Assembly: GCA_947625845.1 (NCBI GenBank)
Contig: CANQQB010000009.1
Location: 1-49,253 of the forward strand
Direction of reading: 5' to 3'
DNA: 49,253 nt
Origin: an uncultured Oscillospiraceae bacterium
GTDB taxonomy: Bacteria; Bacillota; Clostridia; Oscillospirales; Oscillospiraceae
How positions within the stretch are numbered: the first letter of the stretch is position 1; every line of letters begins with the position of its first letter. Below the pieces are notes generated by a model. That model did not search any database. It was not told the origin of the DNA and worked only from the letters and a program-made list of their open reading frames with translations. The translations under genes were made by a program, and so were the position numbers. Positions 24,460 to 32,192 of the stretch are shown here, piece by piece.

Positions 24460-27052
24460 GGGGTATACCTCCTTGTGTGTTCGTCTCTTCCCCGGCCGGG
24501 GCCATGATCAGCGCTGCCAGCCGGATGGCCAGGTCCACGGCCCCCACCCGGTACCCGGCGCTGGCGAAGCGGCCCCGGTGCCGGTTGTCGATGAGGGCCA
24601 GCAAGGGCAGCTCTCCGGGCTCTAAAAATAGCTGCCTGGCCAGATCGTCCCCCGCCCGGCCGTCCGGGTCGATGAGCACCCGCGCGCCGGGCAGAGCCTC
24701 CAGGACCCGCTCCAGGTTGGGGCTTTGCGTTTCCTCGGCCGTCCGGAACACCAGCGCCAGGACCAGGCCCCTGTCCATCCGGGCCCGCAGGGCGGGGGCC
24801 GCGTCGGCCAGTTCCAGCAGCATATGTTCCGTGGGCTCCGCCCCCGGCCGGAGGAAGCAGAAAACGCTCCAAGCGCCCATTATGTCCCCAAATGTCCCAC
24901 TTTTGTCCCAAAATGTCCCACAATGGGCGCTTTTTGGGACATTTGCATCCGGGCCGTCCCGGAGAGCGGAAAAATCCAGTGGTATCAAGGTCTGCATGTC
25001 CTCTAAAGGCGCCTTACGAAGGGTCAGAGGCAGGGGTGCAAGCGCCCATGGTGCGCCCTTGCATGCGCGCACCCTGGCGAGGACCTTCCCGCTGGGCAGC
25101 CGCCGGACCGTGACGAGCCTGTAGTGGCCGGGCCGCAGGCGTTTGCGGTATGGCTCCGCCGTCCCGGAAAGGTCCAGAACGCGCCAGCGGTCGCCCTCCA
25201 GCCTTGCCAGGGACCAGTCCCTCCCATAGGCCGGTTTTTCCCCCTGGTCGGGTTCGAAAATCGCCTCCCAGGACCCGCCGGAAAAGCCGTCAAAGCCTTG
25301 GTACGCCCCGTTTTTCCAGTACTGCGCCGCCCCGTCTGACCGGTCCAGCCGGGCGGGCACGCCCAATGTCCGCAGCACCGCCGCGAAGAGCGTTTTCCGG
25401 CCAGTTTCGTCGGCCTGACCGCTGGCCAGAACGGCGCCGGGGGTCATGGACAGGGCGGGGTAATGATTGCCTGCCGAGTCGGGAAAGCTGGCCCGGATAT
25501 ACCTCATGAGCGCCTCCGGATGGGCCCGGAAGGCGCTTTTTTGCCCCTCGTCCAGCGCCGCCAAAACGCTGGGACGCCAGTATTCCAGCGGCTCCAGGCC
25601 GATGCGGGGGTTCAGGATCTCGGCCTGGAAGTGTTCCGCAGCGGCGTAGGGGAGAGCCGCCTGAAAGTGTCCCTCCAGGACCTCATAGGTCACGTCCCGC
25701 AGGTCCTTCTCCGCCATAGCCCCCAGCATCTCGGCCGCCAGGACCCGCTGAGGGCCCTCATGGGCGGCGTAGAAGCGCCAGATCTCCGGCCCGTTCCCGG
25801 CGGCCAGGGCGAAATAGCGGGGCCAGGGGGGCTCCGCGCGGTCGTATTCCGGCCTGTGCCAAAGCTTGGCGCGGTCCGCTCTGGCGGCGGCGCAGGCGGA
25901 CAACAGGGCGGCGTTTTCCTCCCGCCGGGCGGCGGTCACGGGGACCCGGTTCCGGGCCGAGGGCGGGGCCGGGGCAAGGTCCAGGTCGACGGTTCCCTCG
26001 GACGGCGGGGCCAGGGTCAGGACCGTCTCGGCGCTGGCCGCAGACGGCCGGACAAGGGCGGCGGCGGTGAGGCCGCCGGAGAAGGCCTCCGCCAGCATGT
26101 CGCACAGGCCCACGGTGGCCGTGAAGCGGCCGTTTTCATCGCAGCGGCCCCGGAGAATGGGGCGAAAAGCGGCCATATTCAATACGGCCAGTTCCACCGC
26201 CGCGCCGGCGGCGGGTTTCCCGTCCGGGCGCAGCACAAGCACCGTGACGGGGGCGGTGGGGGCGTATCGCTCTGTGACGCCGTACAGGCGCACAGAGCCC
26301 ATTTTTTCTACCAGAGGGTCATTCCCCTGGGGGTCATCGAAAAACGTCCTGTAGTGGACCAGAGGGGCCCTGGCGGCGGCGTCGCAGAACCAGCCCCGGT
26401 CCAGGACCGGTTCCGGCTCGCACGCGCCCAGAAACCGCCAGCGCTCGCCGTCCCATGCCTCCACCCAGGCGTGGTTGTCGTCACAGTGGGCCCACCAGGG
26501 TACGTACACCTGCCGGGCGGGGATGCCCACGCTGCGCAGAGCCGTGACCAGAAACACCGACTCCTCGCCGCACCGGCCTGTGCCGGTGCGGTAAGCGGTC
26601 ATGGGGCTTTCCGTACGCTCGTCGGTGGACTGATAGGTCATGTGCCGGGCGCACCAGCGGTTCACCGCCAAAATGGCCGCCTGGGGGTCCAGGCCCGCCG
26701 TCTCCGGCGACAGACGCTGGTAGAAGAAGGCGCGGCAGTCGGTCAGGTCCTCGGAGTTCACCCGGGGGTACCAGACGAAGTGCAGGAACATGTCCTCGGA
26801 CAGGTCCCGGCAATAGGGGCTGTGCTGGCGCAGGAAGAGGGCGTGCTCGCAGAAGCCGCAGATGACGGGAATGGGCACGACGGCGGCGTCGGAGATGGGC
26901 AGGGTCCCATAAGCCAGGGCCAGCAGGGTCCGCGTGTCCGGGTCCGGCTCGGCGGCGATGGCGGCTTCCAGAGCGGGTCCGGCCGGACCCAGGGTGGGCA
27001 TAGCCTTCCGCCAGAGTTCATCGGCCAGGCGGAGCACGGCGTCTGAGAGCAT
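24440..27052 (-). CDS. Large transglutaminase-like protein with a C-terminal thioredoxin-like end
   Basis: The 870-residue protein has no signal peptide. A transglutaminase-like core at about residues 90-215 carries Cys161 in GRCGEESVFLV and His194 in DDNHAWVEAW. The usual third residue is not obvious; FLGACEPEPVLD follows. Beta-rich linker regions come next (TVLVLRPDGKPAAGAAVEL, Ig-like). Late in the protein, FCFLRPGAEPTEHML and ARVLIDPDGRAGDDLARQLFL suggest a peroxiredoxin/thioredoxin-like fold. The substrate is unknown; these proteins may be peptidases or scaffold enzymes. ATG 27052 is preferred over GTG 27055 from spacing to GGGAGGG. It overlaps the fucosidase stop and cutC, so the three form one tight operon. 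A palindromic repeat is embedded in frame near the 3' part. Confidence 0.7.
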   Translation of the reverse strand: MLSDAVLRLADELWRKAMPTLGPAGPALEAAIAAEPDPDTRTLLALAYGTLPISDAAVVPIPVICGFCEHALFLRQHSPYCRDLSEDMFLHFVWYPRVNSEDLTDCRAFFYQRLSPETAGLDPQAAILAVNRWCARHMTYQSTDERTESPMTAYRTGTGRCGEESVFLVTALRSVGIPARQVYVPWWAHCDDNHAWVEAWDGERWRFLGACEPEPVLDRGWFCDAAARAPLVHYRTFFDDPQGNDPLVEKMGSVRLYGVTERYAPTAPVTVLVLRPDGKPAAGAAVELAVLNMAAFRPILRGRCDENGRFTATVGLCDMLAEAFSGGLTAAALVRPSAASAETVLTLAPPSEGTVDLDLAPAPPSARNRVPVTAARREENAALLSACAAARADRAKLWHRPEYDRAEPPWPRYFALAAGNGPEIWRFYAAHEGPQRVLAAEMLGAMAEKDLRDVTYEVLEGHFQAALPYAAAEHFQAEILNPRIGLEPLEYWRPSVLAALDEGQKSAFRAHPEALMRYIRASFPDSAGNHYPALSMTPGAVLASGQADETGRKTLFAAVLRTLGVPARLDRSDGAAQYWKNGAYQGFDGFSGGSWEAIFEPDQGEKPAYGRDWSLARLEGDRWRVLDLSGTAEPYRKRLRPGHYRLVTVRRLPSGKVLARVRACKGAPWALAPLPLTLRKAPLEDMQTLIPLDFSALRDGPDANVPKSAHCGTFWDKSGTFGDIMGAWSVFCFLRPGAEPTEHMLLELADAAPALRARMDRGLVLALVFRTAEETQSPNLERVLEALPGARVLIDPDGRAGDDLARQLFLEPGELPLLALIDNRHRGRFASAGYRVGAVDLAIRLAALIMAPAGEETNTQGGIPHGEDIL
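24871..24945. repeat. Palindromic TGTCCC repeat inside the transglutaminase-like gene
   Basis: An 11-base inverted repeat (AAGCGCCCATT at 24871 and its complement at 24922) encloses four TGTCCC units about 10 bases apart. An inverted copy, TTTTTGGGACATTT, follows. The reading frame stays open through it. The composition differs from the surrounding codons and looks like an inserted small repeat element. Confidence 0.65.
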
Positions 27053-28365
27053 CACGCGCCCTCCCGCAGCAGGAGTTTGACCACCGTGTCCGTCTTATCG
27101 GGCAGAGCCGGGTCGGGTCCCAGGTCCAAAAAGCACACGTCCGGGTAGTCGCTGTGGACCCAGCTGGAGGACAGGGGCACTTCGCTGCCGTCCGCCAGCA
27201 TGGAGGCCGACAGGATATCGCTCTTGCGTATTTGGGGCACGGGAAGAGGTCCCAGGGCGTTTTCATAGATGTGCAGGTACAGGGCATTGCCGTTGCGGGT
27301 GAAGCGGCCAAAATCGGGCTTGGGAAGGTCCGCGGGGCCGCAGGCGCGTATGCTCTCGGCGTTCTTGGCCATCCAGCGGCCTATCCGGTCCAGGATGGCC
27401 GTGGCTTCCGGGGGGAACTCCCCGGCGGCGGTGGGGCCCACGTTCAAAATCATGTTCCCGCCTTTGCTCACGCACTCCACCAGCTTCTTAATGAGCAGGT
27501 CCGCGCTCTTGTAGTGCCTGTCGGTGCGCACATAGCCCCAACTGTTGTTCATGGTGACGCAGCTCTCCCAGACCAGCGGGTCCCCGTGCACGTCCCGCAG
27601 GCCGGCGGGCGGGATCATCTGCTCCGGGGTGATAAAATCCCCGTGCCAGGGGGTGGGTTGGCACTGGTAGAGGGAGCCGAAGCCCTCGCCGCTGGCCTCC
27701 AAACGGTTGTTGAGCAGGATGTCCGGCTGGAGCGTGCGCACCATGTGGGCAAGATCGGCGGCCCGCCATTTCTCGCCAAGCATGTCATCGTAGCTGAAAT
27801 CGAACCACATCAGGTCCAGCCTGCCGTAATCCGTGCAGAGCTGGCGGACCTGCGCGTGCATATAGTCCACGTACCGCTCCCAGACGCGGCCGTCGTTGGT
27901 CCGGGCAGGGTCGTCCCGCAGGGGGTGATGGCGGTCGCCGTAGTGGGGGTAGTCCGGGTGATGCCAGTCCAGCAGGGAATAGTACAGCCCTACCTTTAAC
28001 CCCTCCGCGCGGAAGGCGTCCAGAAACTCCCGGACGATGTCCCGGCCAAAGGGGGTGCGGGTGGACTTGTAGTCCGTGTTGTCCGCGTCGAAAAGGCAGA
28101 AGCCGTCGTGGTGCTTGGCGGTGAGCACGGCGTACGCGGCGCCGGCGTCCTTGACCGCGCGTGCCCAGGCGCGGGCGTCGAAGCGGGTCGGGTCGAAGGC
28201 GTCGAAGAAGGGCTGGTAGGCTTCCTCCGGCATGCGCTCCGTGCTCCGGACCCACTCGCCGCGGGCGGGGATGGCATAGAGGCCGAAGTGGAAGAAAATA
28301 CCAAAACGGGCCTGGCGGAACCAGCGGACCCGCCGGTCGTACGCGCGCTTGTCGAACGTATACAT
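27052..28365 (-). CDS. GH29 alpha-L-fucosidase
   Basis: The 437-residue protein begins with the GH29 pattern WFRQARFGIFFHFGLYAIPARGEW and has YAVLTAKHHDGFCLFD and GRLDLMWFDFSYDD, where Asp189 is the expected nucleophile. LVECVSKGGNMILNVGP marks the end of the catalytic barrel. The acid/base varies in this family and is not assigned. There is no signal peptide, so it works on imported oligosaccharides, probably removing fucose from xyloglucan or host glycan side chains. FucO at 15135 could handle lactaldehyde from the fucose released. It is the first gene of the operon with the transglutaminase-like gene and cutC, and has an own promoter upstream (28396-28425). Confidence 0.9.
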   Translation of the reverse strand: MYTFDKRAYDRRVRWFRQARFGIFFHFGLYAIPARGEWVRSTERMPEEAYQPFFDAFDPTRFDARAWARAVKDAGAAYAVLTAKHHDGFCLFDADNTDYKSTRTPFGRDIVREFLDAFRAEGLKVGLYYSLLDWHHPDYPHYGDRHHPLRDDPARTNDGRVWERYVDYMHAQVRQLCTDYGRLDLMWFDFSYDDMLGEKWRAADLAHMVRTLQPDILLNNRLEASGEGFGSLYQCQPTPWHGDFITPEQMIPPAGLRDVHGDPLVWESCVTMNNSWGYVRTDRHYKSADLLIKKLVECVSKGGNMILNVGPTAAGEFPPEATAILDRIGRWMAKNAESIRACGPADLPKPDFGRFTRNGNALYLHIYENALGPLPVPQIRKSDILSASMLADGSEVPLSSSWVHSDYPDVCFLDLGPDPALPDKTDTVVKLLLREGA

Positions 28366-28395
28366 GACATCCTCCCGGTGTGTTTGTTATGACTT

Positions 28396-28425
28396 ATGAT
28401 AGCATGCCAAAGAGGCTCCGTGCAA
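28396..28425 (-). promoter_or_regulatory. Promoter of the fucosidase operon
   Basis: On the minus strand, TTGCAC (28420-28425), an 18-base spacer and TATCAT (28396-28401) form a plausible sigma-A promoter, followed by a GGGAGG-type site before the fucosidase ATG. Confidence 0.55.
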
Positions 28426-28463
28426 CACGGGAAAGGCCAAAAACATGCAATTCAGGTCGTGAT

Positions 28464-28517
28464 TTTGTCGATTCAGGACAAAGCTGTTGACAAATCAGGC
28501 AAAAAATCCGATATATA
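28464..28517 (+). promoter_or_regulatory. Promoter and candidate operator for the NlpC/P60 gene and peptide array
   Basis: TTGACA (28487-28492) is followed by an AT-rich TATATA (28512-28517; 19-base spacing, or a 17-base alternative GATATA). Directly upstream is a TTTGTC/GACAAA inverted repeat (28464-28482) that could bind a regulator. I see no other promoter before the small-peptide genes, so this one probably drives them too. Confidence 0.55.
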
Positions 28518-28561
28518 AACGCGTAACAGACTTTCATCACACCCATTAGGAGGAAAGGTAA

Positions 28562-30583
28562 ATGCGCGAGAAAGTGAGACGGGTACTGTGCGGGATGCTG
28601 GCGGCGGCGATGGCGTTCTGTCTGGCGCCAGGGGCGCTGGCGGACGGGGCCGTGACGCTCATGCCCGGCGTGACGCCGGCAATGTCCGACGCCGATTGGT
28701 GGGCGGACAGGCAGGCCGGCGCGGACCAGGTCATATTGACGCCGGAGGAAATAGAGGCGTTCAACCTGGACAGCGCCGAGCAGGAGGGCACCATGGTCAT
28801 GGACCTGCGCACCGGGTCGGATACATACGACGGCAAGGCGTACAACGAGAACCTGGAGAGGTCGGCCACGGCCGACGCGGAGCACTACTTCGGCTGGACC
28901 TACACCGGCGAGGGGGAAGAGGCCGACTGGGACTACTACCAGGCGATGATCGACAACTGCCTGGACCCGGACGAGAGCGAGGAGAAACCCGTGCGGTACG
29001 GCATCGCCGTCAGGCGTACGCTGCTGCGGGTGTTCCCCAGTCCGGACCCCATTCAGGACGATCCCAATGACCCGGACTTCGATTACCAGGCGCTCAGCTC
29101 CATACGGGTCAACGAACCCATGCTCATTTACAATACCTCCGCGGACGGGAAGTATTACCAGGCGCGGATATCCAGCTGCTCCGGCTGGGTGCCGGCGGAG
29201 GACGTGGCGCTGTGCGCGGACAAGGACGAGTGGCTGAGCGCGTGGGATCTGCCGGCGGAGAAGCTGCTGGTGGTGTACGGCAACAAGGAATATACAGACG
29301 CGTCCAACTCCAACCCGGACACGGCCGTGCGCATGCTGAGCCAGGGAACGGCGCTGGAGCTGGTGACGGATATAGAGCCGGACGAGCTCATCGGCAACCG
29401 GTCGCCGTATCACAACTACGTGGTCTACCTGCCTGTGCGGCGGGCCGACGGGGGCTATGAAAAGCAGATGGCGCTCGTTCCCGAGACGGCCAAGGTCAGC
29501 ATCGGGTACCTGCCCCTGACCATGCGGAACATCGCCATGGTGGCGCTGGAGAGCCTGGGGGACGCATACGGATGGGGCGGGATGCTGGACACGGAGGACT
29601 GCTCCGGCATGATACGCACCATCTATAAGTGCTTCGGGCTGGACATCGGGCGCAACGGCAACTGGCAATACAATATGAACATCGAGAAGATCGACATGAC
29701 CAACATGCCGCTGGAGGAAAAAAGGCTCATTCTGGACCAGATGCCCCTGGGGTCGGCGCTGTGCTTCGACGGGCATGAGATGATGTACCTGGGGAAGGTA
29801 GACGGGGAGTACTACGTGGTCAGTACCGTCAGCAGCATCGTGAGCCCCAATTCGGGGGAGATACTGCGGACACGGGACGTGATGATCAACGACATGCAGG
29901 TGAAGCGGGGCAGCGGCAAGACCTGGCTGGGAGCGCTGAATATGGCGTTCATGCCCTGCTACGCCACGGCTGCGGGGAAGACGTACGATTTCCCGGCGGT
30001 GGAGTGGTACCACGAGGGCGTGGCCTGGTGCCTGGGGGAGGGCGTGATGCGGTCCCTGGACATCGACGACACGTTCGGGATAGGGCAGACAGCAACCAGG
30101 GCCGATCTGGCCTACGGGCTGTGGGTGCTGTCCGGCGCGGCGGAAGAAGCGGCCGAGGCGGCGGCAGAGGCGGAGAGTGAAGAGGCCGAGGCAACGCCGG
30201 AGCCTGCGGAAGAGCCGGCGTATCCGTTCACGGACGTGGCCGAGGACGACGAGGCCAGAGACGCCATAGCGTGGGCAACGGAACAGGGACTCATGAGCGG
30301 CGTTTCGGATACGGCGTTCGCACCGGACGGGGCCGTGAGCCAGAACGACGTGCAGACGGCGCTGTGGGCACTGGCAAAGAGCGGGGAGCTGCTGGGGGCG
30401 GAGGACGGCCAGGTGCCATACTACTGGGCGCCGGAAGCGGGGGTCATAACCCAGGAGGACTGGGCAAATCCCATCGGAGAGCCTATGAGCCGGGAGGGGA
30501 TGGCCATGTGGCTGGCAAGGTACGGCCAGCTCTGCCAGGCCGAACAGGAGGCGGAGGAAGAGATCGACGCGGACGCCGCGTAA
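28562..30583 (+). CDS. Secreted NlpC/P60 peptidase with SH3-like and SLH-like domains
   Basis: The 673-residue protein has a signal peptide (about 1-28, ending APGALADG). A region of about 150-310 resembles bacterial SH3 domains. An NlpC/P60 cysteine-peptidase domain follows, with DCSGMIRTIYKCFG (Cys347) and the His in FDGHEMMYLG (His405). After an Ala/Glu-rich spacer, the C-terminus has at least two SLH-like blocks (AYPFTDVAEDDEARDAIAWA; ...ISQED-type ITQEDWANPIGEPMSREGMAMWLARYG). The likely role is cutting gamma-D-Glu-diamino-acid bonds in peptidoglycan while bound to the cell wall. Its stop codon is only 21 bases from the first GG-leader peptide gene, so it heads that array. The Cys-His pair is seen; the third polar residue is not assigned. 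Confidence 0.83.
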   Translation: MREKVRRVLCGMLAAAMAFCLAPGALADGAVTLMPGVTPAMSDADWWADRQAGADQVILTPEEIEAFNLDSAEQEGTMVMDLRTGSDTYDGKAYNENLERSATADAEHYFGWTYTGEGEEADWDYYQAMIDNCLDPDESEEKPVRYGIAVRRTLLRVFPSPDPIQDDPNDPDFDYQALSSIRVNEPMLIYNTSADGKYYQARISSCSGWVPAEDVALCADKDEWLSAWDLPAEKLLVVYGNKEYTDASNSNPDTAVRMLSQGTALELVTDIEPDELIGNRSPYHNYVVYLPVRRADGGYEKQMALVPETAKVSIGYLPLTMRNIAMVALESLGDAYGWGGMLDTEDCSGMIRTIYKCFGLDIGRNGNWQYNMNIEKIDMTNMPLEEKRLILDQMPLGSALCFDGHEMMYLGKVDGEYYVVSTVSSIVSPNSGEILRTRDVMINDMQVKRGSGKTWLGALNMAFMPCYATAAGKTYDFPAVEWYHEGVAWCLGEGVMRSLDIDDTFGIGQTATRADLAYGLWVLSGAAEEAAEAAAEAESEEAEATPEPAEEPAYPFTDVAEDDEARDAIAWATEQGLMSGVSDTAFAPDGAVSQNDVQTALWALAKSGELLGAEDGQVPYYWAPEAGVITQEDWANPIGEPMSREGMAMWLARYGQLCQAEQEAEEEIDADAA

Positions 30584-30604
30584 AAATCATAAGGAGGGAT
30601 CATC

Positions 30605-30811
30605 ATGGACGAGAAGAAATTGAACGAGAAGGAACTGGAAGGCGTCACCGGCGGAGGGAGCATACTGGGCATGGGACTCAATTCAGCGAATTTTTACGTC
30701 GATAACTGTTATAAATGCGGCAAGCACAGGACGACGGACTGCCCCTATTTTGGCAACCACACGCAGGCCGCCAAGGATCTAGGCAACGGGAAATGTCCCT
30801 ACAAAATTTGA
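30605..30811 (+). CDS. GG-leader Cys-rich small peptide 1
   Basis: The 68-residue peptide is preceded by AAGGAGG. Its leader MDEKKLNEKELEGVTGG ends in the double-glycine motif recognised by bacteriocin-type processing exporters. The core has four cysteines in the order C-x2-C-x7-C-P-Y and a last C-P-Y near the end. Peptides 2 and 3 share the C-x2-C-x7-CP spacing exactly. It probably is exported with leader removal; its activity is unknown. It could be a bacteriocin, a signalling peptide or a metal-binding peptide. It follows the NlpC/P60-SLH gene by 21 bases. Confidence 0.72.
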   Translation: MDEKKLNEKELEGVTGGGSILGMGLNSANFYVDNCYKCGKHRTTDCPYFGNHTQAAKDLGNGKCPYKI

Positions 30812-30834
30812 AAAATTTTAAGGAGGAATTTATC

Positions 30835-31014
30835 ATGTGCGAGAACAAGAATCTGGACGAGAAGAAGCTGGAACAGGTCACCGGCGGAGAGCTGATGGAC
30901 GCGGCGACGAAGGTCGGTCCGTCGAGAGTGAGAGGCGGCTGCTTTGACTGCGTGTACAGCGACAGGACGGAGTGTCCTTTTCCACCAACCCGACTATTCG
31001 GATCAAGAAAGTGA
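30835..31014 (+). CDS. GG-leader Cys-rich small peptide 2, apparently frameshifted
   Basis: The frame as read gives 59 residues with leader MCENKNLDEKKLEQVTGG and core cysteines CFDC-x7-CPF, then an unrelated tail. One extra T in the T4 run at 30978-30981 would instead continue to a TAA at 31053-31055, directly before the next ribosome-binding site. It would also add the expected fourth Cys (GAETCYSF). The intact form would be about 73 residues, like its neighbours. This is either a real frameshift, phase variation or a sequence error. Confidence 0.65.
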   Translation: MCENKNLDEKKLEQVTGGELMDAATKVGPSRVRGGCFDCVYSDRTECPFPPTRLFGSRK

Positions 31015-31067
31015 CGGGCGCAGAGACCTGTTACAGTTTCATAGCCAAAGGGTAAGGAGGCGGCGGT

Positions 31068-31307
31068 ATGGACGAGAAAAACGTGGACGAGAAGAAGCTG
31101 GAGGGGGTCACCGGCGGGCGCGACAGTGTCGTGGAGTTTCACGAAAAATTCAAAACGAAAAACTGTATCCTGTGCGCCAAGTGGGGCAACGGCACGTGTC
31201 CCTATGAGGGGAACGCCTGGAAGAAGTTCTACGCGTTCAGCGGGGAATCGAACGCGGTGTGCCCGGATAGAGAAAGCAAGGGTTCGGCAAGAGAACTCAA
31301 GTGTTAA
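31068..31307 (+). CDS. GG-leader Cys-rich small peptide 3
   Basis: The 79-residue peptide has leader MDEKNVDEKKLEGVTGG. The core shows CILC, then seven residues, then CPY, a fourth Cys in NAVCPD and a final Cys as the last residue. It has the same C-x2-C-x7-CP spacing as peptides 1 and 2. An AAGGAGG site lies 8 bases before the ATG. The five cysteines and many Lys/Glu residues suggest a metal-binding or disulfide-rich exported peptide, but no known family is recognised. Confidence 0.7.
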   Translation: MDEKNVDEKKLEGVTGGRDSVVEFHEKFKTKNCILCAKWGNGTCPYEGNAWKKFYAFSGESNAVCPDRESKGSARELKC

Positions 31308-31319
31308 GGAGGCGGCAAC

Positions 31320-31472
31320 ATGGAGGAAAAGAAAGTGGACGAGAAAAAACTGGAGGACGTGACGGGCGGCTTCAGCAATGAGCCGGACGACGGGAAGTAC
31401 GCGGGCATCCTTCACCAAGGCCGGCAAAGGTACGAGTTGGAGAAGAAAAAACAGGAGATGGAGAAGAAATGA
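31320..31472 (+). CDS. GG-leader small peptide 4 (no cysteine)
   Basis: The 50-residue peptide follows an AAGGAGG site. It keeps the leader MEEKKVDEKKLEDVTGG but its short core has no cysteine; it is polar and ends in a Lys/Glu-rich helix-like tail. It overlaps peptide 5 by four bases (ATGA), so the two are translated together. Given the shared leader, it may be a partner peptide or a helper instead of an active core. Confidence 0.62.
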   Translation: MEEKKVDEKKLEDVTGGFSNEPDDGKYAGILHQGRQRYELEKKKQEMEKK

Positions 31473-31672
31473 AGGAGGAAAAGAAAATCAACGAGCAGGA
31501 ATTGGAAAAGGTCAGCGGGGGCGGGGACATGGGGTCGGTGGAGGTCCTGTTTCGCTGTCCCCAGTGCGGGGAAGAGCTGCAAGGCAAGTTGATAGGACCC
31601 TTTCCGAAATGCCCTGCATGCTGGACGGCGATGAACGTCGTGTCCGGCAGCCAAAAGCTGGTCCAGGACTGA
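31469..31672 (+). CDS. GG-leader zinc-ribbon-like small peptide 5
   Basis: The 67-residue peptide has leader MKEEKKINEQELEKVSGG. Its core has CPQCG, 14 residues, then CPAC, the two-knuckle pattern of zinc ribbons. It starts inside the peptide 4 stop. Zinc ribbons are normally cytoplasmic nucleic-acid or protein-binding units, so joining one to an export leader is unusual. Zinc binding is inferred from spacing only. Confidence 0.68.
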   Translation: MKEEKKINEQELEKVSGGGDMGSVEVLFRCPQCGEELQGKLIGPFPKCPACWTAMNVVSGSQKLVQD

Positions 31673-31688
31673 AAGGAGAGGATAAAAC

Positions 31689-31889
31689 ATGGACGAAAAG
31701 AAGATCAACGAGCAGGAATTGGAGAGCGTGAGGGGGGTAGAGTTCGCAACGGTGCTGTATCGCTGCCCCAACTGCGGAAGAGAGGGGCGTATGAGCGCGA
31801 GCGCGAGCGCGATTCCGCGGAAGTGCATTGTATGCAATGTGAACATGGTCAAGGTGGATGACTCGGATAAGTACCGGGAATTTGGATAA
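31689..31889 (+). CDS. Zinc-ribbon-like small peptide 6 with degenerate GG site
   Basis: The 66-residue peptide has leader MDEKKINEQELESVRGV, nearly identical to that of peptide 5, but the terminal GG is replaced by RGV. The core has CPNCG, 16 residues and CIVC. Either the leader is cleaved differently, or this copy is no longer exported. An AAAGGAGAG site precedes the ATG. Confidence 0.65.
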   Translation: MDEKKINEQELESVRGVEFATVLYRCPNCGREGRMSASASAIPRKCIVCNVNMVKVDDSDKYREFG

Positions 31890-31904
31890 AAAAGGAGAAA
31901 GGAC

Positions 31905-32117
31905 ATGGCTTTTTTTGAAATGAACGAGGATATTTTGGACGATGTGATCGGCGGAGCGGCTAACCCCGCCGCGCCGGTGGCGACCGATACGCTCACCGAT
32001 CGGTGCCCCAAGTGCGGCAAGAGCATCACGTTCAATAAGCGGGACTTTATGCTCACGTGCCCCTATACCAATTGCAGGGCCAAGCTCACCATCAAAAAGG
32101 GCAAGCTCACCCTTTGA
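31905..32117 (+). CDS. GG-leader zinc-ribbon-like small peptide 7
   Basis: The 70-residue peptide has a more divergent leader, MAFFEMNEDILDDVIGG, still ending in GG. Its core has CPKCG, 14 residues and CPYTNC, another zinc-ribbon-like pattern, and a basic C-terminus. It is the last gene of the tandem array; 75 bases later starts the large anchored surface protein. Confidence 0.67.
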   Translation: MAFFEMNEDILDDVIGGAANPAAPVATDTLTDRCPKCGKSITFNKRDFMLTCPYTNCRAKLTIKKGKLTL

Positions 32118-32192
32118 AACAGAACGCGGGCGCGTAAAGCGCTGAACGAAACACACCTGAACGGTGCCGCCGGCAGAAAAGGAGCTTATAAT

